Source of the DNA: Flavobacteriaceae bacterium UBA6268
GTDB lineage: Bacteria > Bacteroidota > Bacteroidia > Flavobacteriales > Flavobacteriaceae
Length of the DNA: 64,000 nucleotides
Reading direction: 5' to 3'
Assembly (NCBI GenBank): GCA_002440705.1
Contig: DJVA01000064.1
Location: 1 to 64,000 of the forward strand
Shown piece by piece: positions 34,180 through 44,031 of the stretch. The position numbers and the translations under genes are program-made. The notes beneath the pieces are model-generated. The model made no database searches, had not been told where the DNA came from, and saw only the letters and a list, made by a program, of their open reading frames with translations. Every line of letters begins with the position of its first letter. Positions within the stretch are counted from its first letter, which is position 1.

Positions 34180-37005
34180 TCAATTGGAAACGTTTTTCTC
34201 CAATAGCTCCAAACGAAGTTTTAATGCTTCATTCTGAGCTTTAAGAGAAGCCATTTCTTTTTGGGTTTCGATAAGGTAGAGGAACAATTCTTCAATTTTC
34301 TCAAGGTTAGAAAGGACATTTTGTGAAACGTTCCATCCTTCTTTTTCCACATCGTCCCTACTTTGGACTCCAGGCAAATGATGGTGTTCTTTCAAAAAGG
34401 CCGTGATTTCGTTTAAGTCTTTTAGCTTGTAATCGGGCTTATAGGAAGAACCTCCACTAAAATAGCTTTCAAAAACATAATCCGGAAAATTGTATGCCCC
34501 GCCTGTTTGTCGAATATTTCCAGACGTATTAATATCGCCAACCACATCCAAGGCATACCCCGGTATTAGGGTCCCAATTCCCACGCGATTAGCGCTGGCA
34601 TCTACCATTAGAGTGGTATCATCTACGCGAAGGTCTCCTACATTGTCATGTTGTAGGAATAGGGTATTCCCTGTGTTGGTAATGATTTCATTATTATCAA
34701 TCCTTAGGTTCGATCCAATTTCCAGTACCCCACTCCCGGAACTGGGAGTAGCGTCTGTATTGGTTACAAACTCAGCTCTTCCTGCAGTCATTAACAAATT
34801 CCCGTTGAAATAAGCAGCATAACCATTAGCGATGGGTACATTGGTGTAAATCCCAAAATGCGTCCCCCCTGTAGCACCCGATAAATCGGCAAAATAACCT
34901 GTTTTGTTTCCTGCACCTGTTCCACTTAAAACAGTATACGATCCATAATGCGGGGCATCTCCCGTAATAGCAATTTCATTGTAAGTAGCATATTTAGAAC
35001 CTATTCCAAAAGAATCACTTCCATTCAACCTATTATAAGTGCCAAAGCGTTGACCACTTGAATTATTGTTCAAATTGTTATAAACACCATATTGATCTTG
35101 GAACCCCGTATTATTAATTAGCTGGTAGCTGCCGTATTGAATTCCATTGCCGCTTCCACCCATTGCATTATACGTACCAAAATGTTCACCATCACTCGTG
35201 CCAGTATGCGAATTATAGGTGCCATAATGCGCCCCAGTACCTGAGCCACTCAAGATATTTTGAGTCCCCATATGAACAGAGTTCGAGGAATTATCAATAC
35301 TATTAAGAGCACCCCATTTATCCCCGGAACCATTCCCGCTTATTACATTATACATCCCATAATGAAAAGCAATATCTCCAGAAATATCAATTTCATTATA
35401 AGAGCCAATCTTTGAGCCAATTCCGGCAGTGTCAGTTCCCGAAATGAATGTATATAAACCATAACGTGACCCACTGGAATTATTATCAAGTTGGTTAAAG
35501 CTCCCGTACTGATCTTGTATACCGGAATTAAGAATATCAATATAGCTCCCGTAATTCTTCCCATTACCAGTGCCATTTAATTGAACATACGATCCATAAT
35601 TTGTTCCAGTGCCCGAATTGGTTACCCCTTGATAATTCCCATATTGCGCCAAAGCACTTGCCGAAACAACTTCAGAATAAGAGCCATACTGTGTATTACC
35701 CCCCGTTGAACTTACCGATTGAAAAGTACCATATTGAACTCCAGTGCCATTTCCATCAAGGATATTTAAGGTTCCGTAATGAAGTCCTGAATCTCCATTG
35801 ACACTAATAGTATTATAGGCTCCTGCTTTGGTTCCAATACCTCCCGAATCGGTACCCGAAATAACAGAATAGGTCCCATATCTTGTCCCTTGTGAGGAAT
35901 TGTCTAAAAGATTGACAGTACCGTATTGATTCCCTACACCGGTACCTAAAAGGTTATTATAAGCCCCAAAATGCATGCCATTGCCAGCTCCAGAAATACT
36001 ATTTTGAATACCAAAGGTATTGCTGTTATTTCCCGATTGGGCCGTAATCATATTATTCACACCATACTGAATGACATCGCTGGAAGTTTGCACCGTGTTC
36101 TCCATCCCGGTTTGACTTCCAGTGGCTGTCCCTTGGATACTGTTATTCACCCCAACTTTTGAACTTCCACTGCCTGAAATAGTATTTCTTACCCCTGTTT
36201 TGGAACCTGTGGAAGTGGCATTGGTTAAATCGTTACGAACTCCATTGATGATCCCTGTTCCTCCCCGTGAAATATTATTAAAGATCCCATCTGAATTTCC
36301 GCTGGACCCTGAACCCAATAAATCGTTTCTAATTCCTAAATGCCATCCTGTACCTGTTCCAGTAAGATAATTAATGGTTCCTGTGTGCAAGCCATCCCCA
36401 CTATTGTTTAGGGCGGCATAAAAACCTGTTTGAGTTCCTGTCGATGAACCGGTTAGGGAGCTATACACTCCAATATGGTCGCCACTTGCCGTATTGGCGT
36501 TTTCTAAGTAGGCACCATAGATAGTGCCCGTTTGTGTTCCACTCATAGATAGGTTGAGACCCCGGAATCCGGTATCAAAAACATCCAATCGATACACGGC
36601 ATCGGTTTTGCCTATGGCCACATTGCCCATGGTATAGATATCATCTGAAATAGCAGTTGGCGGCGTCGTTAGGTTTTCTACAAACCAATCTGAATCGGAG
36701 GTTGCACCAGTCGCAATAGGAATCCAACTAGTGGCTCCATTGTCCCAATAATAAAAGCCGCTTGAGACACTCCCAGACCCCGTAGCATAGACCAACATTC
36801 CATCTTGAGAAGCGGTGGGTGGGGTAAGTGGATATTCATCTATTTTCGGAACCAAAATTCCATCGGTATTGGCAGGTGTCGCTTGGTTGGTCGACCGTAT
36901 ATCCAACTGTGCGTTCGGGGTTACGGTCCCTATCCCTACTTGAGCCAACAAGATTCCTTGAAGTAAAAGGAACCCCAAGGCGAAGCTTATTTTCAACTTT
37001 TTCAT
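34180..37005 (-). CDS. Large nested-repeat fibre/adhesin-like protein with coiled-coil end
   Basis: A 941-aa exported protein with a signal peptide (MKKLKIS start, ending LLAQ; an upstream in-frame start at 37023 is less likely). After a head domain typical of Bacteroidota tail-fibre-like proteins (VGIGTVTPNAQLDI), residues ~140-740 are about 35 copies of a ~15-residue unit of form xxYGxYNxLxGxGxG. Within these, a ~139-residue super-unit occurs three times. The C-terminal part (VGIGTLIPGYALDVVGDI...) ends in a heptad coiled coil of ~35 residues. No T9SS domain or S74 chaperone was recognised. Probably a long trimeric or solenoid surface fibre. Cognate-looking regulators lie directly upstream. 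Confidence 0.78.
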   Translation of the reverse strand: MKKLKISFALGFLLLQGILLAQVGIGTVTPNAQLDIRSTNQATPANTDGILVPKIDEYPLTPPTASQDGMLVYATGSGSVSSGFYYWDNGATSWIPIATGATSDSDWFVENLTTPPTAISDDIYTMGNVAIGKTDAVYRLDVFDTGFRGLNLSMSGTQTGTIYGAYLENANTASGDHIGVYSSLTGSSTGTQTGFYAALNNSGDGLHTGTINYLTGTGTGWHLGIRNDLLGSGSSGNSDGIFNNISRGGTGIINGVRNDLTNATSTGSKTGVRNTISGSGSSKVGVNNSIQGTATGSQTGMENTVQTSSDVIQYGVNNMITAQSGNNSNTFGIQNSISGAGNGMHFGAYNNLLGTGVGNQYGTVNLLDNSSQGTRYGTYSVISGTDSGGIGTKAGAYNTISVNGDSGLHYGTLNILDGNGTGVQYGTFQSVSSTGGNTQYGSYSEVVSASALAQYGNYQGVTNSGTGTNYGSYVQLNGTGNGKNYGSYIDILNSGIQDQYGSFNQLDNNSSGSRYGLYTFISGTDTAGIGSKIGSYNEIDISGDIAFHYGMYNVISGNGSGDKWGALNSIDNSSNSVHMGTQNILSGSGTGAHYGTYNSHTGTSDGEHFGTYNAMGGSGNGIQYGSYQLINNTGFQDQYGVYNNLNNNSSGQRFGTYNRLNGSDSFGIGSKYATYNEIAITGDAPHYGSYTVLSGTGAGNKTGYFADLSGATGGTHFGIYTNVPIANGYAAYFNGNLLMTAGRAEFVTNTDATPSSGSGVLEIGSNLRIDNNEIITNTGNTLFLQHDNVGDLRVDDTTLMVDASANRVGIGTLIPGYALDVVGDINTSGNIRQTGGAYNFPDYVFESYFSGGSSYKPDYKLKDLNEITAFLKEHHHLPGVQSRDDVEKEGWNVSQNVLSNLEKIEELFLYLIETQKEMASLKAQNEALKLRLELLEKNVSN

Positions 37006-37067
37006 GGCAGTTCTTTTCAGCAATTCACTTTATATAGCTGAAAGTACTTTGGAATTAGACACCTTTC

Positions 37068-37087
37068 AATTACATGTTTGTGTAATT
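37068..37087. promoter_or_regulatory. Inverted repeat between response regulator and fibre gene
   Basis: AATTACA-TGTTTG-TGTAATT, a perfect 7-bp inverted repeat with 6-bp spacer, runs into the stop codon of the response-regulator gene and lies 62 bp before the fibre start. Without a T-run it is more like an operator than a terminator. Confidence 0.35.
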
Positions 37088-37721
37088 ATTGAATGATATT
37101 ATTCCTAAGGGCGATGGCAACTGCTTGGGAACCACAGTTAACGTGCAATTTGGTATAGATATTTTGAAGATGTTTCCGAACCGTGTCTATACTAATATGT
37201 AACTCTAATGCCATGTTCTTATAGGTTTTCCCATGGGAAAGCAATTGTAGGATCTCTACCTCACGTTCGGTCAAATTAAATTTGGAATCATCACGGGTAT
37301 GCTTATCGAACGTTTTCAGCACCTTCTTGGCTATGGAAGGGCTTAACGGAGCGCCCCCATTATATACGTCCCTTATGGCTGCAATTAATTTCTGTGGAGC
37401 ACTCTTTTTAAGTAAGTAGCCATTGGCCCCAGCACACAATGCCTCAAACAGCTGTTTATCGTCCTCAAACACCGTGAACATTAATATCAGTACTTGAGGG
37501 AAGACCTTCTTGCAGATTTTCACACCATCCACGCCATTGATGCCTGGCATATTAATATCCATGATGATGACATCGGGACGGTTTTGCCTAGTGTTTTCCA
37601 AAATATTAAGACAGTCAAAGTAGGCGCCGCTTACGGAAAGATCATTTGAAGCATTAATCAATAACCTTAAAGAAGTAGAAAGGTTCTTATTATCTTCATA
37701 GATGTCCACTGTAATGGCCAT
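37086..37721 (-). CDS. NarL/LuxR-family response regulator
   Basis: A 211-aa regulator with a receiver domain (phosphorylation site D55 in VIIMDINMPG) and a LuxR-type helix-turn-helix (LTEREVEILQLLSHGKTYKNMALELHISIDTVRKHLQNIY, about residues 145-190). It lies 67 bp after the HisKA_3 kinase gene on the same strand and 80 bp before the fibre gene, so kinase, regulator and fibre form one co-directional module. Confidence 0.9.
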   Translation of the reverse strand: MAITVDIYEDNKNLSTSLRLLINASNDLSVSGAYFDCLNILENTRQNRPDVIIMDINMPGINGVDGVKICKKVFPQVLILMFTVFEDDKQLFEALCAGANGYLLKKSAPQKLIAAIRDVYNGGAPLSPSIAKKVLKTFDKHTRDDSKFNLTEREVEILQLLSHGKTYKNMALELHISIDTVRKHLQNIYTKLHVNCGSQAVAIALRNNIIQ

Positions 37722-37788
37722 AGTCCAGATCGATTAATGCTAAGATAGCAACAATATGCCACACCCTTATTTACATTATGATGTGATT

Positions 37789-40700
37789 TTACAGGGGAAC
37801 TTTTAGATGAATACGGGTTCCTTCTTTTAGGGTAGACAATACCTTCAAGCTAGCATTTAGTTGGGTAGCCCTTTTGTTCATGGAGTCGATTCCATTCGAC
37901 TGATAATTCCCTACCGTATCATATCCTATCCCGTCATCCTGTATCAAAATGGACAGGGAATTTGACAAATTGCTGATTTCTATGGAACAATGCTCACATT
38001 TTGAATGTTTGGCAAGATTGTTTACCGCTTCCTTGAAAAACAAATACAATTGCTTTCTTTTTTCAGCATCGATTAGGGTATTCCCTTCTTTTAATACAAT
38101 ATTCCATTGGCAATCAATTTGTGCATTTTCCAATAACTCATTTGCGTATTGCTGCATCCGCGCGATGACATTTTCCAGCGTATCATTTTTGGGATTCACA
38201 TTCCAAATAATTTCTTCAAGAACATCCGAAATATGCCCACTTTGCTCACGAATGGATTGAATTATTTCTATATCTTTTGAATTTACCAAGTTTTCAGCAG
38301 CCAATATATCACTCAATATCCGGACACTGCTTATAGAGGATCCAATATCGTCGTGCAAGTCCATCGATATTTGTTGCCGTATGGATTCTATCTTTTTAAG
38401 GTTTCGGATTCTTAGCGTGTAGAAGTGCCTAGTAACTAAAACCGCAAGCACCATCATCCCAAGGAAAAACCAAATGGATTTCCAAAAAGGAGGACGAATG
38501 TGAAAATTGAGAGGGGCTTCGGTATAACAATCCGATCCATTGATGCAAGTCATTAACTGTAATTGGTAGTTGCCGGGGGCCAATCCGTTTAACACAAGGT
38601 TCCCTTTCGTCTTAAGTTCCACCCATGCAGTATCCAATTGAGACATTTTATAGTAATAGGTATTGCTTCTGCCCTGTTGATGGTTTATGATCCCAAAGGT
38701 CACGGTTATATTGTTCTGCTTGTAATTTAAGGGCATCCGTTGCCCAAATTCCATGGGCTTTGCAGTCCCGTTTACCAGTATGGGCTCCAGATACAAGGTC
38801 GCTTGGGTTTGACTTAAATCCACATCATCAACATCAATTAGGCAAAACCCATTGGTGGCCCCCACAAACACCTTTTTACCACTGGCATCCCAAGCTTTAA
38901 TGTTCAATATTCTGCTACCGGGAAGTCCTTGATTTTTGTCAAGATTCAGGAACTTTTTCCTATGTGGCTCAAAAATGCTCAAGCCATTGGTTGTGCCTAT
39001 CCAAACACGATCGTACGCATCGAAGTATAATTTCGTGATGTAATCGTCGATAAGGCCATCATTTACTGTGAACTCATCAAAGGTGCTTGTAGTGGTATCG
39101 TAGCGAAATAAGCCATGCCTTGTCCCTATCCATAAGGAATTGTCTTGCCCCACTACTAGCGAACGAATACGATCGTTAGTAAAATTGCTTTCAACACTTA
39201 TTTTGATTTTGGTAAAAACGTCCTTATTCCGATCCCAATATATCAAGCCTCCCCCATTTTCATACCCCATCCATAAATTGCCATTGCGATCTTCGGCGAT
39301 TGCGGTTGCCGTTCTTAAAGGGAAGTGGTTTTTATCGTATAAATAATGACGCACCATAGCTCGTTCAGGATCATAAGCAAGCAAGCCATTGCCATAGCCC
39401 AAACCCATCCAAAGGATACCGTGGCTATCTTCAAACTGAATTGTAATAGGGACTTCATTAATTTTAGGAGGCACTCCTTTCTTTTCCCACCTACTTATGG
39501 CCCCTGAAGAAGTATTGAAAACAAACAAGCCATTTTGGGTCCCTATCCATAGAGAATCCTTGTCTTGGAGCCTTAAGTTCCACACAAGGCCAGAAGCAAT
39601 ACCGGGCATGCATATGTTTTCGATGGTATGGCTTAGGGAGTCATAACGGTAGAGGTGCTGATTATGAGTAGCTATGTACAATTGTTTCCCTTTTTTAAGA
39701 AAATCGGAGACACCATCATTAAATTCGATAGTACTGAAATAATTATCAAGGGCCTCGGGCTTAGTAATTGTTAAGGTATTGGGGGTGAGCCGGAACAGCC
39801 CTTCGGAATTCCCCACATACACAATTCCATTTTTCATTTTATGATAACGACTATACGGACTGAAATTCCAATATTCTTCCGTGATCCTTTTAAGGGTGGT
39901 ATCGTAAAAAAATCCTTTTTTGAATCTAAAGAAGGTAATTCCCGTAGCTGAGGGATCCAACGCATGTTGTTTTGAGGAAACCCATTCCATGGAAGGGTCG
40001 TATTCCATTAATTTTGTTAAATCGCGGTTGGCATAAGCATAATGATAGAAGGATTGCGGATGGCCTGGCCTTTCTCGGGAAACCATAATAACACTAGCAG
40101 GGTCTACCTGAAAGCAGGTCCCCATTTCCAGAGGTGCTAATTCGTCCAAATCAATCACCTCCCGAGTCCCTTTGCGAATGTCAATACACCACCAAATATC
40201 TCCTAAGGAATCATTTGCCCCTTCAAAAGCTTTCATGATTATTCGGGATTCGTCCATCGGAAAACAGATTGGGGTGGTAGGATTTGCCGATTGGATATCG
40301 GGATGTTTTTTGAACGTAAAGGAACCCTTCGATTTCAAGTTTCCGTCAAGGAGGTGAACAGAGGTTTTTGTAAATATCCAGTAGGTATTGCCTTTACCGT
40401 TTATAATCCACCGAATGAAATTGTCTTCTAGGTAATATTCTTCATTTTGAGAAGTGAAGAAATGGATATCTACACGAAATGATTTTGAATTAATGATGCC
40501 CATTCCGTGTGTCGTGGCTATCAATAAAGAATCCTCATTGATTGGATTTATTTGTCTTACGACACCCAAAGATTTTGACAGCTTTATATAGGTAAATCGA
40601 TCACCATCGAATCGGTAAAGTCCGGACTGCTCTGCAATCCACAAAAATCCGTCGTCATCTTCAGCGAGGCTGTATACATGATCTATCTTCGAATTGACAT

Positions 40701-40800
40701 TAATCTGAAGCCTTTCGAATTGACTGGAATGGTAAATGACGGGGTTCTGCCCCAATAAGTTTACCGTTACCAAGAATAATAAATAGAAAGCAAAGCGCAT
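37789..40800 (-). CDS. Propeller-type sensor histidine kinase (two-component propeller, Y_Y_Y, HisKA_3)
   Basis: A 1003-aa kinase (start chosen at MRFAFYLLFL, the signal-peptide methionine). The extracytoplasmic part is a two-component-regulator propeller with many blade motifs such as LAEDDDGFLWIAEQSGLYRFD, WIGTQNGLFVFN and WMGYENGGGLIYWD, ending in a Y_Y_Y domain (~680-760). One membrane helix is followed by a HisKA_3 dimerisation domain with DLHDDIGSSIS and an HATPase domain (FKEAVNNLAKHS, QDDGIGYD). There is no fused regulator; the NarL partner is the next gene. Kinases of this design often sense polysaccharide fragments, but no sugar genes are near. Confidence 0.9.
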   Translation of the reverse strand: MRFAFYLLFLVTVNLLGQNPVIYHSSQFERLQINVNSKIDHVYSLAEDDDGFLWIAEQSGLYRFDGDRFTYIKLSKSLGVVRQINPINEDSLLIATTHGMGIINSKSFRVDIHFFTSQNEEYYLEDNFIRWIINGKGNTYWIFTKTSVHLLDGNLKSKGSFTFKKHPDIQSANPTTPICFPMDESRIIMKAFEGANDSLGDIWWCIDIRKGTREVIDLDELAPLEMGTCFQVDPASVIMVSRERPGHPQSFYHYAYANRDLTKLMEYDPSMEWVSSKQHALDPSATGITFFRFKKGFFYDTTLKRITEEYWNFSPYSRYHKMKNGIVYVGNSEGLFRLTPNTLTITKPEALDNYFSTIEFNDGVSDFLKKGKQLYIATHNQHLYRYDSLSHTIENICMPGIASGLVWNLRLQDKDSLWIGTQNGLFVFNTSSGAISRWEKKGVPPKINEVPITIQFEDSHGILWMGLGYGNGLLAYDPERAMVRHYLYDKNHFPLRTATAIAEDRNGNLWMGYENGGGLIYWDRNKDVFTKIKISVESNFTNDRIRSLVVGQDNSLWIGTRHGLFRYDTTTSTFDEFTVNDGLIDDYITKLYFDAYDRVWIGTTNGLSIFEPHRKKFLNLDKNQGLPGSRILNIKAWDASGKKVFVGATNGFCLIDVDDVDLSQTQATLYLEPILVNGTAKPMEFGQRMPLNYKQNNITVTFGIINHQQGRSNTYYYKMSQLDTAWVELKTKGNLVLNGLAPGNYQLQLMTCINGSDCYTEAPLNFHIRPPFWKSIWFFLGMMVLAVLVTRHFYTLRIRNLKKIESIRQQISMDLHDDIGSSISSVRILSDILAAENLVNSKDIEIIQSIREQSGHISDVLEEIIWNVNPKNDTLENVIARMQQYANELLENAQIDCQWNIVLKEGNTLIDAEKRKQLYLFFKEAVNNLAKHSKCEHCSIEISNLSNSLSILIQDDGIGYDTVGNYQSNGIDSMNKRATQLNASLKVLSTLKEGTRIHLKVPL

Positions 40801-40950
40801 GATTACCATTAAAGATAACGATTCTACCTTGTTCTTTGATGTCACATCCTAATTTCAATTATCCTATTGAAAAAATCAAGTACACAAACATGTTATTTTA
40901 CTATGCTGTTAATTTGATAACTAGTGGAATACAGTTTGACATTTTCATAA

Positions 40951-41000
40951 GCAGGGGAGCAAAACAAAGACAGGCCTCTCACGAATGTGGGTGCTTTTTA
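40951..41000 (+). repeat. Second decayed copy of the tRNA-Asn tail/terminator unit
   Basis: GCAGGGGAGCA followed by a weakened hairpin (CTCAC/GTGGG) and a T-run aligns to 22443-22495 with one-base gaps. It sits in the 336-bp gap (40801-41136) between two divergent sensor kinases; the rest of the gap is AT-rich leader sequence. Confidence 0.55.
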
Positions 41001-41136
41001 TTGTAAATAAATAAGTTGACCAAATGGCCTCTTAATTTATCCATGTGTTCTCTTTTCTGTATAAGTGGGTTTTTTTGAATGATAAGTGGGAAGCATCCCG
41101 CTTTCCATTCAGATTAGAAATTCTATATTTAGGAGG

Positions 41137-44031
41137 ATGAAATTTTGGCTGCTTTTTGCGTCGATGTTATTATTTGCCAGTTTAAAGGGGCTAGGCCAAG
41201 ATCCTTATTCGGTTAAGTACAGCATTGAAGAGGGTTTGCCTACCTTAAATGTGTACAGTGTGCTGGAGGACTCCAAAGGGTATTTGTGGTTCGCTACCGA
41301 TGTGGGGGTCCTAAAGTACGATGGCTACCAGTTCCTTCATTTCAATACGGATAACGGACTGGGAGACAACGAGATCTTTAAAATTCGTGAAGACCATCAG
41401 GGAAGACTCTGGTTTTTGAGTTTGAACGGGAAACTGTCCTTCTACAAGGACGGTGTTTTTTACAATGCACAAAACCTGGAAATGATAGGCGATGTCTCGC
41501 ACACAGTGATGTCCATCGATTTTTTTGAAGATGAAAACAAGACCCTCCATTTTTTATTCATGGATGGCCATATTTCTTCGTTAACCACAAAAAACGAAAT
41601 CACTACCATGGAATTTGAGGGCGCTACCCGTCTCAATTCATTTTGGAGGCACGGGGACAAAACCTATATCATGACTGAGTCTAAAATTTCCACGCTCGAT
41701 CGCACACTCGTCCTTCCTTTGGAAACCAATTTTGAAGGAGAATCTGCCTTTCGCTACGTGTACCAATCTTCTGAAGGGTATTACTTTTCATTCAAGAACA
41801 TCATTTTTGTTTACCGCTACGGGACACACATCGAAGAATTTATGACCATCCCCGAAGCGAGCGAAATTATCTTCATCAATTACCTCGACGGTCATTTTTG
41901 GATAGGCACCCGTAACGGTCTTTTTGTTCAGGAGGGTTCTGGATTGAAACACTATTTTAAGAACGATCAGGTTTCCAGTATCATCAAAGACCGGCAAGGG
42001 AGTTACTGGGTCACTACCCTTACCAACGGTATCAAATACCTCCCCAATCTATCGGTGACCACTTACCACCTCAAAAAAAACAAAACCAAAATCAATGCGC
42101 TTCAAAAAGATTCCCTCAACCAACTTTGGATTGGAACCACAGAGGGGGTATTGGTAAAACCAGTTGGCAAACAACCCATCAAAAGTTATCTTGAAGGACT
42201 TTCCGAAGAAGAATCAAAAGTGAAAAGAATCCGCCCATTGGGGAAGTCCATGACCGTCATCACCAAAAGTATTTTTCTCATACAAAACGATCGTATCAAA
42301 GAGTTCAATTTTAGTGTCAATGACCTCATTGCCTACGACGAAAATTTAGTGTTCGCGGGGTCCAACCACATTGGCACCATTACTTTTAAAAATTTCAAGA
42401 CCCTCGAAAATGCGGAACCTTACGAAACCACCCAATTGATTTCACAGAATAAGTTGTTGGGAAAGCGGTCGAACGTGATGCAAAGGGTGGGCCGCAAAAT
42501 CTATATTGGCACTTCTACAGGGCTTTATGTTTTTGAAGAAGGAAAAATAACCCAGGCCAAAGTAGCCAATGACGAGCTCAGCACCTCCATTTTGGACCTC
42601 AAATACCGTGAAAAAAGTGAGGAGTTATGGATTGCCACCAATTCCAAGGGAGTAATCGTGCTCGCCGCAGATACCGTAAAACGAAAATACAATACCCTTA
42701 AGGGATTGAAAAGCAACACCTGCTATAGCCTCGAGCCCTGGAGGGAAAAAGGGATGTTTGTAGGAAATAATAAAGGCATCGACTTTATCCCTTTCTCTCC
42801 TGATGAAGCAAAGATTATTTCGTATGGAACCCTCCTAAACCTTCGAAACGAAAAAGTGAATGACCTTGAACTTTTGAATGATCAATTGTATGTGGCCAGC
42901 GACAGCGGATTGTATTCTTTCCTGCCCGAAAAGGTAACGGAAAAACACTACACTCCTATATTGGAAATCGACGAAATTACCGTGAATGGTGAAAAAAAGA
43001 GGGAACTAGATCAATTGAAGTATTGGGAAAACAACATCACGGTAAGCTATACCGGGATTTCTCCTATAGATTTTGGTGAAGTTCAATACGAATACAAACT
43101 AAACAACGATACCGATTGGAACAGTGCCATTGGAAGGCAATTGGAGTTCAAAAAACTGAATTACGGCCGCTACGAGTTGCAAATTAGGGCCAAAGGACAC
43201 AACGGTCTCTATGGCAATGTGTCTGCGATAGGTTTTACCATTACGCCTCCCTTTTGGAAAACGGCTCCTTTTTATATCGGAACCGCAACCTTACTCTCGC
43301 TACTGTTGTTTTGGATTGGCCAAAGGGCCTTTCGAAGGATGCGCCAAAAATACGATCGGGAAAACAAACGGCTCCATACAGAGCAGGAAAAGGTAATGCT
43401 GGAGAAAAAAATGATTGAATTGGAACAAAAGGCCCTGCGCCTGCAAATGAACCCCCATTTTATATTCAACACCCTAAATACGATTAAGGGCTACTACTCT
43501 GGCGGGGACATCAAGGATGCCAACCTATACATCAGTAGGTTTTCGAAATTGCTTCGAATGATCCTTGAAAACGACGAGCATTTGGTGCCCTTGGACAAGG
43601 AAATTGAAATGATGGGGCTATACATCCAATTAATCCAATTGCGTTATGCCAATACGTTTGAATATCATGTAGCGATAGACCCCAACATCAGTAAGGAAGA
43701 AATAGGGATCCCTCCTTTGCTGCTGCAACCATTGGTAGAAAACTCCATCATCCATGGCCTTGCCCCATTGGATCGCAAAGGGCATTTGGAAGTTTCTTTT
43801 CAGCTTGAAGCGGAAAATTTGGTTTGTCGTGTAAGGGACAACGGGGTAGGATTTGAAAATTCAAAGAAAGAAAAAGCCGAGGGCTATCAATCGAAAGCAC
43901 TGAAAATAACTCGGGACCGTGTGCGGTTTATCAATCACTCCGAAGCTCCTGGGCAGTTTGAAATCAAAACCCTGCCTTTGGGGGGAGGCACAGAAGTAGT
44001 GGTTAAAATTCCTTTAATAAAATTATGGTAA
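41137..44031 (+). CDS. Propeller-type LytS sensor histidine kinase
   Basis: A 964-aa kinase with a signal peptide (starting MKFWLLFASM, ending GLGQ), two-component propeller repeats (YSVLEDSKGYLWFATDVGVLKYDG, FWIGTRNGLFVQEG, LWIGTTEGVLV), a Y_Y_Y domain (~620-690) and one membrane helix (~702-722). A coiled linker precedes the LytS-type His_kinase domain with H774 in QMNPHFIFNTL and an HATPase part (QPLVENSIIHGL, RDNGVGF). The start is uncertain: AGGAGG abuts this ATG and a -7-like TATATTTA lies just before it; an upstream GTG at 41086 is in frame. The partner LytTR gene follows without a gap. Confidence 0.88.
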   Translation: MKFWLLFASMLLFASLKGLGQDPYSVKYSIEEGLPTLNVYSVLEDSKGYLWFATDVGVLKYDGYQFLHFNTDNGLGDNEIFKIREDHQGRLWFLSLNGKLSFYKDGVFYNAQNLEMIGDVSHTVMSIDFFEDENKTLHFLFMDGHISSLTTKNEITTMEFEGATRLNSFWRHGDKTYIMTESKISTLDRTLVLPLETNFEGESAFRYVYQSSEGYYFSFKNIIFVYRYGTHIEEFMTIPEASEIIFINYLDGHFWIGTRNGLFVQEGSGLKHYFKNDQVSSIIKDRQGSYWVTTLTNGIKYLPNLSVTTYHLKKNKTKINALQKDSLNQLWIGTTEGVLVKPVGKQPIKSYLEGLSEEESKVKRIRPLGKSMTVITKSIFLIQNDRIKEFNFSVNDLIAYDENLVFAGSNHIGTITFKNFKTLENAEPYETTQLISQNKLLGKRSNVMQRVGRKIYIGTSTGLYVFEEGKITQAKVANDELSTSILDLKYREKSEELWIATNSKGVIVLAADTVKRKYNTLKGLKSNTCYSLEPWREKGMFVGNNKGIDFIPFSPDEAKIISYGTLLNLRNEKVNDLELLNDQLYVASDSGLYSFLPEKVTEKHYTPILEIDEITVNGEKKRELDQLKYWENNITVSYTGISPIDFGEVQYEYKLNNDTDWNSAIGRQLEFKKLNYGRYELQIRAKGHNGLYGNVSAIGFTITPPFWKTAPFYIGTATLLSLLLFWIGQRAFRRMRQKYDRENKRLHTEQEKVMLEKKMIELEQKALRLQMNPHFIFNTLNTIKGYYSGGDIKDANLYISRFSKLLRMILENDEHLVPLDKEIEMMGLYIQLIQLRYANTFEYHVAIDPNISKEEIGIPPLLLQPLVENSIIHGLAPLDRKGHLEVSFQLEAENLVCRVRDNGVGFENSKKEKAEGYQSKALKITRDRVRFINHSEAPGQFEIKTLPLGGGTEVVVKIPLIKLW

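Noticed and set aside
34180..37005. Possible CRISPR-like or satellite array within the fibre gene
   Set aside because: The repeats are in frame, vary at synonymous and non-synonymous places, have no unique spacers and are part of one open reading frame with a signal peptide.
22388..41000. Search for an integrase, transposase or phage gene explaining the tRNA-Asn repeats
   Set aside because: None of the reading frames in the interval shows integrase or transposase motifs; the fibre protein resembles tail-fibre-like proteins but is a signal-peptide-bearing surface protein, not evidence of a prophage.
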